Positions 36,331 to 47,700 of a DNA stretch of 64,000 bases are shown piece by piece. How positions within the stretch are numbered: position 1 is the first letter of the stretch; each line of letters starts with the position of its first letter. A program made the position numbers and the translations under genes. Origin of the DNA: Litsea cubeba (taxonomy: Eukaryota > Streptophyta > Magnoliopsida > Laurales > Lauraceae); assembly GCA_012931725.1 (NCBI GenBank), contig CM022949.1:28891640-28955639 (forward strand), read 5' to 3'. The notes beneath the pieces were generated by a model that saw only the letters and a program-made list of their open reading frames with translations, was not told the DNA's origin and ran no database searches.

Positions 36331-37492
36331 ATCTTAATTTATTGATTAACCAATGAATTATTTCTGAAAGGCTCGCACACTGATCACATACCCCTTGTTG
36401 CGCATATCTTAACTACATGATATAGATCTGCGGATAATAGATCTGTGTAGAATAGGTCTGTGTCGAATAGAGGTTTTAATTTTTAGATGGTTTGGTTAGA
36501 CCAATTCACAGTTACAAATAGACATTTTTAAAATCTTATGGTCCGAAGTTTTTCTTAAATTTCATGAGCTTTGCAAGGAATTACGAGCTGGAACTTGAAA
36601 CCATATATGTTATTGAGCTTGTGAAGAGGATCAACGGTTCGATTTTGATCTTGGGCCCCACAAGTTTTCAGAAATCAAATATAAGTGTCCAATTCTAATA
36701 ACAAATAACTTGAGATCCATAAATGATCAACGGTTGAAATCTGACACATTGACCATGTTTTAGGTTCCAAAGAGATTTTATGGTTCAGATTGATATTAAG
36801 AGAGACACGAAGGAAAATAATTAGAAAAAACCAGACTGGGTTTTCTAACATGAAAACCAGTTAGTTTATGCTTACATCAACGGTCCAAAGTTTTTCTCCA
36901 AATTTCTCAGGATCCACAAGGAATTAGGAATTGAAATTTGGTACTGTGGCAGAAATTAAGCTTGTGAAGAGAACCAATGATTTATATTTTGCTCTTGGGG
37001 CCCAAAAATTCCAGCAAATTAGATCTAAGGGTCCATAATTTTTACACATATATTGGGATTGGTGAATGTTCAACGGTTGAAATTTGGGTCCATAGCCGTT
37101 CTTGGGTTTCTGAAGATATCCAACTGTTCGGAAAAAAAAAAAGTAAGAGGCAGTGAGGTATAGTTTAGCACTATAGGGCCTCTATCCGCTTTATACAATT
37201 TGTCTGTCCCAAAAAGTCTGTGTTTCAGGGCCCTTCCCAAACAGACATATATTATCTACTATATGCTTCACATAGATATTTTGGTTGCACCATCCAAACA
37301 ATCTTATTTCTCTAAATCTTTATTTCAAACATCTTTAAGACAATTAGAGGTAAGATTAAGACTTGCAAAAAGGCCCCCTAAATCCTTCACCAACGAGTGA
37401 ATAAATAAGTGATCAAGTTAGGGTTTCTCTTGTGGTCGCGTACACACCTATATATCTCATGCACAGATAATGTGTGTGTATCGTGATCACTA
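36331..37492. other. Gene-free stretch with internal diverged repeats
   Basis: Two diverged blocks starting GGTCCGAAGTTTTTCT (36541) and GGTCCAAAGTTTTTCT (36881) repeat the theme of CCACAAGGAATTA and AACGGTTGAAAT, suggesting an old non-coding transposon. No gene. Confidence 0.35.
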
Positions 37493-37501
37493 TACATTTT
37501 A

Positions 37502-38492
37502 GGGGTTTTGACCGTACAGGATATAAAATACCCTGTATTCCTTGAAATAGTGTTGACCAAAAGTATATCCCAAATATGGGTATCATACAGAGAGCATCTT
37601 TTTTATTTCCACTTTTACCCTTTTTGTGCGATATCGCAAATATTTGCGATATCGCATAAACTGAAGAGTCATTATATAAGCTGCTCGTTTTTCCTCTCTT
37701 TTTTTCCTCCATTTACAGTAAAAAGCAAGTCGTTTTTTCTCATTGTTTTCATGTGGCTGTCTTCATCTTTAGAGGAGGTTCTCAAGAGGATGGAGCAATC
37801 GCTCTTTCATTTTTCCAAAGTCATTCAGATTATTCTTCTTACACAATATTTGGACATGTTTGAAATTTTTTGTATACTCTGTCAAATGTTATGTTAAAAA
37901 TGGTTGGCCATTGAGACACCAAAAACTTATAGTCATGGAGATACTTTGAAATTTATTCTTAATTTTTTTGTTTAATTGTATTAGATGATCAAAAGATATG
38001 AAATGTCCTAAAAATGTATTTGGTGTAGCAATCGCTCTTTCATTTCTCCAAAGGCATTCAGATGATTCTTTTTACACAATATTTGGACATGTTTGGAGTT
38101 TTTTGTATACTCTGTCAAATGTTATGTTAAAAATGGTTGGGCATTGAGACACTAAAAACTTATGGTCATGGAGATACTTTGGAATTTATTCTTAATTTTT
38201 TTTTGTTTGATTGTATTAGATGAACAAAAGATATGAAAGATGAAGACACCCACATGAAAACAATGAGGGAAAACGACTTGTTTTTTGCTGCAAACGGAGG
38301 AAAAACGAGCAGCTCATATAATGACTCTTCAGTTTATGCGATATCGCAAATATTTGCGATATCGCACAAAAAAGGATAAAAGTGGAAGAAAAAAAAAAGC
38401 TCTCTGTACGATACCCATATTTGGGATATTCTTTTGGTCAACACCATTTCAAGGAATACAGGGTATTTTATACCCTGTACGGTCAAAACCCC
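37502..38492. mobile_element. MULE-like non-autonomous element, long inverted ends, 9-bp TSD
   Basis: The element of 991 bp is bounded by TACATTTTA on both sides (37493-37501 and 38493-38501), an exact 9-bp duplication typical of Mutator-like insertion. The inverted ends start GGGGTTTTGACCGTACAGG and run about 270 bp each (roughly to 37775 and from 38222), with small indels. The ~450-bp middle holds a diverged tandem duplication (CACAATATTTGGACATGTTTG at 37843 and 38077). Each arm contains a 30-bp palindrome (37627-37656 and 38337-38366). No transposase. Confidence 0.88.
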
Positions 38493-38649
38493 TACATTTT
38501 AAAAAGTCACACGTGAGATACTCACGCGGGCTAGTACAAATAGAAAAGGTTATACAAAAAGTTGCACAAAGACCACTTTGGAAGTTTATCGGTTTGTAGA
38601 CTCTTCTTGAGGTTTTCTAATATTTGAGGCCTTTTTTTGTAATTGCCCC

Positions 38650-40320
38650 TACCAATTATAGTTCAACTGTAAGAGGCAAATTCATTTTGCTTAGCTTATA
38701 ATTTCAAGTACTTTACCTAATTCAGACATTTGTAGGTGCCAAAAATCATAGCTTTTAGGAAAAATGATATGACCACATAAATTTCTCCAATTACAAATAA
38801 CAATCTACGCTTGATTATGCAAATTACCACCTCTCTACTAGTCTTAAAATCTCAGTCAACCACTTTGACCAACAAGCAATCTTTAGTTTTCAACTCATTT
38901 TACAAAATGCACTATATTTTGTCCTAAAATGATAATTTCTTTAGATATAACCTCATTTAGCAAGACCCTGCTTCGGCGGAACCCACACTAGGTAATGATC
39001 TAACCTCATTCAACTTAAATCCGAGGTGCAAACACAAAAAATACCATCAAATCCAAGTTAATTCTTTCAATATGAAAACCCTCTGTCTAATATAAACTAG
39101 TTTTGATCTAAGAAAATCTCTTCCTTTCAAGTATGTACATTGGATTTCATCAATCAATCCAAGTTTTGCTTTCGGCTGCTAATCTACGTGGTCGACGGAG
39201 AGCAAAAACTACAAACATTTAAATGAAGACTCTGGTGAGGCTTCTAATGTGGAGTATGTATTTTGGATTATCTCCTCAGTCCTCAGTTGGTTCTTACACA
39301 CTACATTACATTTAAGAGTGTTCAAAAAGAAAGCTTAAACACATGGTTCCGCATCTAAAAGCAATATCATAAAGAGTTCACAGTGTTTTTAATAAAATTG
39401 CTAGTGAAATGCACATGTTGATAACAAAGAGTACTTTAGACAACTGATTTTGCCGTGAGATGCTGTAATTGGCGGAAGACTAATAAAGACTTCATATAAA
39501 ATATTTATTAAGAAGCTATGAGTTGTTGGAATGAAGTACAGAAGAGAGATGATAGATTATGACTATCCCAAAGGCATGACAAGCCAAATTAGAAATGTAG
39601 AATTCACGAAGCAAACCAACTAGATAAGACAGAAAGAATAAGACTTTGATGATAATGGTGGTGATGGTGATTGTTTTTTACTTGAATGCGAGAAATTGGT
39701 AATCATTATCGTTTATTTTATTATGGATCATGAACGGTAGTTGTTTTTTAATTGTTGGGCTCATTAATATTGGTCAATAGACAAGAGTTTTATAATGTAA
39801 AAGTTACAGGTTAGACTTCAACACACAATCAGATGATATAAAAACATGCATGTGAAGACTTTTAACACGCAACCAATTGTTATAATGTGGACACATTAGA
39901 CACCAAACAACTTATAAAAGAAGAGTCATCTCTTTTTTTTATGTAAGATAGTAACAAACTCTTGCAAAGTTCTCCTAAAATACCTATTTTACGTGCACTT
40001 GTTTATGCTTACATGATGTGAATGACACTTACAAACAATCCATTACAAACACCAACTCCCTTTGAATTAGCACTAGCTGGTCATAGCTTTACACTGCTCC
40101 AAACACAATCACCAGTTAGATTTTATCGTGATACATTTGCATGATATGGAGCCTAAAGTTTGCGGAACCAAGGTTATAGACTGATATCATTTGGTTAGAA
40201 TGATATTGAGGACTAACCTACCACCATCAATCTCTCCAATAGTTGTTAAGAATTTACATGGATCACACAAGAAGTGACACGGGCATGCACCACATTTTTG
40301 GAGTCAATGAATTTGAAGTC
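38650..40320. repeat. Large diverged duplication, copy 2
   Basis: Matches copy 1 at 35430-36330 in order and direction, with about 700 bp of extra sequence between roughly 39040 and 39740. The MULE-like element lies between the copies. Confidence 0.6.
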
Positions 40321-43050
40321 CATCTTTATTGAGAGGTACAGCTTGGGGATTCAATAAAAATACAAAAGAATACATAATAAAAATAATATTGAAAACATCA
40401 TATATGTACACCAACACACTTATAGTTGAATGGTGTTGGCACCTTGGTACCACATAGGTCCATAGGTCTTCAGGTTGGTAGTATCACTTTTGGCCGGTAA
40501 CCCAACTTGGCAAAAATAAAATAAAAAATTAATACTACCAAAAGCAAGGCCTTAGGCACCTAGCTAAAAACAACACTAAATTAACAGTGTGAAAACACTC
40601 AAATCTAAAACCTAAATGCACCTAGCTATAGTGTACTTTTCATAAATCTTATATAAGAGAGTGAGTAAAGAAGTGATCAAACCAGAGTTGCTTCTGTACT
40701 GGGCCACCCTGGGCAGAGCCCAATACTGTCCCACAATGACCTACATTTGGGCTGGATCTCAGGCCCTTGGGCTGGCTCAAGCCATTTTCTGGCCCACATG
40801 GTCAAATAGGCTCATGTTGAGTCTTTGTTTTCATAAAAATTAACCAAGCTTAACCCACATATTTAGCATGAGGGCACATATTAATCTTGCAAATAGGCTA
40901 GCCCCAAGACTAACATTTAGACCTGTGGGCTGGATCTGGACCTTAATAACTTTCCCAATAACTGGACTGGCTGAACTTGAACAATTTTTGACCCACCTAA
41001 TTTGGGTCATGGAAACCCCTAATGGTAACAGTTTACTGGATAAATATTATATCCTTGTGATATGCTATATTTCATCCCAAATAGATGGTCATCAAAAGGG
41101 ATTTTGGACAGGATTCTTCTAGGTTTTGACTCCCTGTCAGATTTCTCTTGGTATATGTTTTTTTAAGGGTTTAGTGGTGGAGAACTATCATCTCTCCGGA
41201 ACCCATGGATGTATATATATTTTTTGGGCCTAAGTGTGGCCGGATCCAATCCAAACCTGCAATCCCTACTTGGGGAGATAAAGAGGATAATCTGTGATAG
41301 ACCTGTCTGCCCTCAAATTCCAAACTACAGAACCCACCCAGTGTCTAAAAACTTGAAAACTTGACTAGACTCAGAAAGTCATTAAGTCTAGAAACTTGGC
41401 CAAATATGACTAAGCTCTCATCATATTTGGTCAGGCCCATTCCAGTCACCCAATTGGTGATCAATTAAGGTGAGTCAACTCATCTTGATAGGACCCAAGT
41501 GAATGAATAAATGGGCAAATTAGTGATTGACCTGTACTTGGTAAAAAAAGGTCTCCCTCTAATCAGTGCAAGTTGGTCGATGTGGTAACCTGTTTTAGTT
41601 TTATGGGCTCCATTTAAGAAATTTGCCAATTATCTCTCTAACCATCATTTTAATGGCCACCAGTTGGATGGTGGGATCCTCAAACTAGAGTACCATTTTG
41701 GCTTCGCCCATTGACATGGATGTCAATAGACCTGGAGCTAACTTGGACCCACCCCCAACGCGGGCTGGACACAGACCTAGTTTAGGGTCCACAACACTTG
41801 TTGAGCCTGACCCGGAACCTGACTTTGCAGCTCATACAAGACTAAGGCCCTTATTAAAAGCGGGCCTATGTCGGACACCAGCTTTTGTCAGGTATTCTTG
41901 GGCCTCCTATAATTAATTAATTTAGGGTCCAAATCAGGCTGTCAGTCAAAATGAATCTCTAAAATACTTGTCAGGCCTAAACTCATTCTCATATGAGTCC
42001 AGGTCAAACTTGCCCATTAAAGCCCTAGGCCCAAGATTGGACCATCAAGAGTGAAACACTTCTCGACTTATTTCTATTTTCCATAGAAAAGTAGATGGTT
42101 TTCCACGGAAAATTCATTTTTCAGGCGTTTGGTGCGGAATAATTCTGCGGAAACACTTTCCTGTCTCGTCAGCATTTTCCTTGATAATTGTGAAAATGGG
42201 TTTCCTATGGGGGTATGAGAAATGGATTTTCTCGGAAACTTCTCACTTTTCCTCACTCTTGTCCATTTCAACCCAAAACTCTACAACTCTTTCATTTTTT
42301 ATTTCTTTTAATAAATTATTATTTAATGTTGAATAAATAATATACATGTTATGTTATTTTTCTTCAAAAGATTATTTCACCAAATAAGAAAATTTCACTT
42401 TCTATAAGGAATCCACAGCCACACCAAACAACATTAGCATCAATTCAACGAGAAAATTTTTTTTGCACCAAACATAAATTTCTAAATTCTACGGAAATCA
42501 TCTTTCAAGGTTTCCATTTCTATGGAATTTGCTGACGTTGCAATTTCTCCTTTCCACGGAAAGGGTGTGCACACAAATCTATCCCACTCTCACAAATCTC
42601 ATCTCCTTTCCTAGAAAAGTTTTCCTCTTTCTTCTTCAAGTTCTTTCGATTTTCGTTTTAAATTTTATAAAGTTGTTGCTCATCTGTGATTTTGGGAATT
42701 CTAGATTCTCATCCATTCAAGTGCACAAGTGATGGAAATCATCTTATTAGGAGTTTGTCTTATCCTGGGCAGACGTCCAGAATTCAGAGAGCTCATACAT
42801 TAAATTGACGAAACTTGTTTCTTAGCTGTTAGGAATATGGGTGTGTGAATTAAAATCACTGATTTATCTCATATATATATATATATATATATAGAACCTG
42901 GATTTTGGGCTTATACAAATGATTTTGTCCTTTTTTTAAATTATTTTTTATATCCAGGCATGGGGCTGGAACCCTTGAAAGAACCCAGCCATAATGATAG
43001 AAGCTTACTCTCACACGGACAATGTTTTGGATTTTGTTAAGCAAAAAAGT
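40321..43050. other. Gene-free stretch
   Basis: No gene recognised. 41700-42060 is rich in GGACC/GGCCC phrases of the kind found in old plant transposons. 42060-42560 has repeated TTTTCCACGGAAA-like motifs in both directions that may be a degraded fold-back element. A (TA)n tract lies at 42870-42891. Confidence 0.35.
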
Positions 43051-43122
43051 CTACACCGCCCGATGCAAGAGCACGGGCGGTGGGACCGTGCCACCGCCCG
43101 GGCTCTGCATCGGGCGGTGTAG
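43051..43122. repeat. GC-rich 72-nt hairpin
   Basis: The arm CTACACCGCCCGATGCAAGA... pairs with ...CTGCATCGGGCGGTGTAG over 32-33 bp, with one bulge and one mismatch, around a 7-nt loop GACCGTG. It is far more GC-rich than its surroundings. It could be a small fold-back element core or a small-RNA precursor. Confidence 0.85.
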
Positions 43123-44289
43123 CACAGCTCTTTTGTTAATGAACGTAAGGTTCAAATGGCTGAAAAAATGGAATAGTGTTTGGGCATTAATTTTGAAGTT
43201 ATTGGTCTTTTTATTGTGGAACTGTACCTTATAGCCCCATAATCAAGATCCGAATCGTTAAAACATGTTAAGAAGGTCCAAAACAGTTATGTGGTCAAAT
43301 CTCAGCTGTTGATTCCTCATATGTTTTTTAGATATTTACAAAAAATTCTAAACCATTGGATCATGATTTTTAGATTTATGTAGGTCTCCTTTTACAAAAT
43401 TCAAGCCATTCAGTCTCTTTAGATAGTCTAAAACGACTATAGGGTCAAATTTGGAAGCCTCATTTACGACCGTTCATCATCCACACTCCTGACATTCGGA
43501 TGCACAGTGCACTAGTCGGTAACTTTAAGGTTACCATTTTTTGCTTTGGAACCATACCCCATAGGTCCTACAATCACAATCCGAATCATTAAATGTGTTT
43601 AGAACGGTTACTAAGTCAATTTTCAGTCATTGATTCCTCATATATTTTGAAGTTTTCGTTAGAACGTTGGCACCCTAAAAGTGAAACCAAAATAGTCCAT
43701 CATCTATAGAAGGTAAAAAACGGTCAGGTATTCAAATTTTAAGACTTCATTCATTACGGATTGTGAGAAATTCAAGAAAAACTTGTGACTGTGTGATGTA
43801 GTATATATAAATTCACCGCTCCATAAATGTTTGCCAAACGTAGAATGCAATGAAACAACGTCCTATATGAAGAACAAAGGAATCCTCTTTCGTTGCTAAA
43901 TACATGCCCATGCAATCTTTTGAGACTAACATGCCCTTAATTTTGTAAAATCCCATAAAGTCATATATTCTTTTTTCAAACCAACGAGGGCGGAATATTT
44001 TGTGCGATATCGCATAACCTAAAAAATTGTGAAATTGCAAAAACGCAACCCCCTTTCAAAAAATTAAAGACCATAAAGGTCACATTAGGATTCTTAAGCT
44101 GATTAAACAATGACTTGGGGGTAAGACCAACTCCATTAATTTAAGGTGTGGTTTAATCCATCAATAGCTCCTTTCCAAATACATCACCCCCATTGGCCCA
44201 TTGTCATGTCCATAGGTTGAGATCCTCAACCAACAAATTTCCATAATTACATGTGGGCCCGGAAACCTGGTTTTTCCTCTACCCTCTCT
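43123..44289. other. Gene-free stretch, diverged direct repeats
   Basis: A block near 43215-43330 (TCCGAATCGTTAAA, GTTGATTCCTCATATG) recurs diverged at 43545-43650 (TCCGAATCATTAAA, ATTGATTCCTCATATA). The sequence GTGCGATATCGCATAA near 44002 repeats half of the palindrome found in the MULE-like element. Confidence 0.4.
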
Positions 44290-44763
44290 CAAATTAAAGT
44301 TTTATCATTACACAAGCTCTAATCCTAATTCTAATTCTAATGAAAGTCCACTTTCCTGTTTTTTTTTTTTTTAATCCTGATGCAGATAGATTACCCAAAT
44401 CACATATAAGAGTGACGGCCCATCCAAGATCAATCAGGTTCCATCTCTCCTCACTTTCCCATCTATAATTTGTTGCGTCTTCCATCCACATATCGATCAC
44501 AGTTCGTGTTTGTGAAGATCCAACTCAAAGCAAACGCGAGGAGAGCAAGTAAAAGATTAAAAAAAAAAAAAAAAACCATCGATTCCCGTCTCAGCTTTCG
44601 AGATACCCAGGTCATTCATTGCCCTGAAAACCCAAGAAATCTGTGTATTTGCCCTAAGATTGCAAACCCTTCTTCAGTTCTTCTAACCCAGGGTTCTTTT
44701 TTGTTTTTTGTTTTGTTTGATTTGGTTTGTTTTCAGTTTCAGCTGTGTTTCTTCTGTATCGCA
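44290..44763 (+). promoter_or_regulatory. Putative core promoter and 5' UTR of the PUX7-like gene
   Basis: A TATA-like stretch (CATATAAG) lies near 44403-44410, about 355 bp before the ATG. It is followed by pyrimidine-rich sequence and a long A run near 44559-44575 that suits a leader. No transcript data support a start site, so the boundaries are inference. Confidence 0.3.
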
Positions 44764-47700
44764 ATGGAGAGCATATCGGCTGCGGAGAAACAAAACATGG
44801 TCTCTTTATTTCTTGAGATTGCTGTAGGTCAATCTGCAGAAACCGCCCGGCAGTTCCTACAGGTTGGGTTTTTATTGATTTCTTTCTGTGTTTTATGTGA
44901 CTTTTTTTTTGTGTAAAAGGAGGGATTTTTGATGGTTGGGTGATGTTGTTTTGGATGGAAACCTAATTTGAAAATGGGGGGTTTCAGCAGATCAGGTTAT
45001 GGTTGGTTGCATTGGAGGAAATGGGATGGTTGTATGGGGATATGAGGATGCATTACTTTTGGGAATGCTTGATTATGTTTCTGCATTCAACTGAGTACCT
45101 TGAGTTTCAGATGATGGATTTTGATGATATTCCACATTTGAGATTGGACATCCTAAAGTGATTATAGTGAAAAATTGCATTTTTTGGTGAGTTGGAGTAA
45201 TTTTTCTTTATATCTGGATGACCGCTATTAGATTGTGTTGGTAGGCTTTGAGGGTGGGATAGGGCTGTTCTTGGATGGATAGGACTTTCGTGTTAAAGAG
45301 GAAGACGTAGAATGATGGGGCCCTCCTTATGGAATAGGGTATTGGTAGTTGTTTAATCAAATGTAGTGATTTTGAGTAGTTGATTGGTTTCTACATTGAT
45401 TGCCCATTTCAGTCTTTGATTTTGATGGCTAACAATATCCAGTGGGATTAGTATCTTTCAGCTGGATTATCCAGAATCCCCTTCTATCTTTTTTTGGGTG
45501 GAACCAGTGGACCTCACCTACATGTCAAATGTGTGCTTTTAACAGAATTGCCCTGTCAGGAACCTTTGATATGCATTGTTCTGTCATTTCCTAAAATCTC
45601 AAGCTTTCGGTGTTTTTGGTCATTAACATGGTATCAATCCAGCGGTCATGCATTCGAATCCTTGAGGATGTGTTTTTGCCCATGTATTTCTATCCACGTG
45701 CAGAGTCCCACACGTGAGGGGGCTGTCCGGACACACTTTGATATACATTGTTCTATCGTTCATTAAAAGCTTGAGCTTTTGGTGCTTTTGGTTATTAACA
45801 TGGTATTAAGTTTCCCTAGCTAACCATTCCTACCAAAACCTTGAGGCTTTAGTAGAAGCAGTATAAATACTTTTCAATACTCCTGGCCGGTGGAACCCAC
45901 TTTTTATCACTCCCCCTCAAGTGGAACCCAATCGGCGCTCTTTTGGCAACATATTTTTTTTTTTCAGCGCCCTAGTTGTTCCTCATGGGAATCGAACTTG
46001 CAACGAGTTGGCTCTAATATCATATTAAGTTTACTTAGCTGACCATTCCTACCAAAACCTCGAGGCGTTAGTAGAGGCAGCATAAATACTTTTCAATATG
46101 CCCCTTCATCCTGTATCGAGACAATATTGTCCTGCTAACTTTTCTGATGTTAAAATGTGTAAATTGATCATCATTATCATCGTCAAAGCCTTGTCCCAAC
46201 TATGTTGGGATCAGCTACATGAATTCTACTTCTCCATTCTGGTATACCCTACGCCAAATCCTTTGAAAAATGTGTAAATTGATAATTTTCAAAATATTGC
46301 AATCTTAGGCTTGCCCAAATGCCAATTGAACGACTGCTTTATAGTTTAACCTATCTCTATTTTGTCTTAATTTGTACCTAGTAATGGATTTGGAGCCATC
46401 TTTTTGAAGGGTTTTGCCTTCCGTTGGGATAGTTGGGGATTATTTGTAAATTTTTAGTAATTATGGGTTAATTTGTAATTATGAGAGACTTTGGTTAGAA
46501 GATTTTTTTTTTTAAACATTAAACATGTTGGATAAGTTTGTCTTAGATTTTAGGATTGGATTAAATTTGGGTAATATTAGGCTAGTGTTAACTTGTGGTT
46601 AGGTTTTCTATTATTATGTGTTTTACTTTCTTATTACACGTGTGATTAGGTTTCCTATTTTAAGTCATTGTCTGTGGTGGTACACCAGAGATGGCCACTG
46701 GCTGTTCTAATGAAACAACTCGGAATTTGTCAAGTTGTAGTCCCTAAAATTTCTACTCCTTCGACAATGCGTTTTATGATTGTTGGAGAGTTGAAGTAAA
46801 GAAAAAAAAAAAAAACTTTATTTCGATGAGATTTATCTCGCTGTCTAGTAACATCTTCCTGTCGCATTTGTTGGTATTCTTTTACTTCAAAGCAGATAAT
46901 TATGAGTGTCAAAAACACTTTTGAAATGGTTTTTAAACTTATTATATTTTGAGTTAAAATTTTTACTTTGACAAGATTGCTGTCCCTACTTATCATTTAC
47001 CATTGAATTTAGATTTCCCTTTAACTTTACTGTGGAGATAGAAATCATGGGTATTGGAGGAAATCTTCAAAGGGATTTATTCTGTTAAGCGTGCAATGAT
47101 TTTCCATCTAAACGCATTGCGTCTTGAGTTGAACATTTAATTCATCATCATAACCATCACCATCATATCTTTAGTGAGCTATATACTTTCTACCACAGTT
47201 TGCTGTCTAGTGAATGTGACAAAAATTTGTGAAAGAATTCAACCTGACCCAGCCCTTTCATGTTATCCACAGTGCTCAACCGTCAACGTAATTGGACCTG
47301 TTGCCATGTAAACTCCTCATGCCATGCATGCATGTGCGCATGCACACACATGTATATTAGGATGTCAAGGGGTCAATTATGGTCCTTAGAAAGAGGGGCT
47401 GGTTTTGGTATGGGTCAAGGTAAACTGGACCAACTCAACCTGTGATTGGTCTAGAAGATGTGGTACCGAATCTATCCCATAAAGGATATGGGTTGGGTTG
47501 GGTTTGATGTGAGACTGATGTGATTTATCTCATACTCCTTTTGATTTAAAAGAAATATTAAATAATTTAATAGACAAATTGTTTTTGTAAACAATATTTC
47601 CTCAATAAATATGTAAATAGGTTAAAAACAGAGTGGAGTTGGTTGGGATACCAAAACCTGAACTCAATGGTTGAAATCTTTATCCACCCAGGCATGAAGC

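Noticed and set aside
44470..44763. N-terminal extension of PUX7 upstream of the chosen ATG
   Set aside because: The frame is open, but it has a poly-Lys run and a leader-like composition. Homologs begin close to the ATG at 44764.
45629..45723. TTCGAATCC in the small TRIM interior as a tRNA or SINE B box
   Set aside because: No A box at the right distance and no cloverleaf. Direct repeats, primer-site and purine tract on either side fit a TRIM better.
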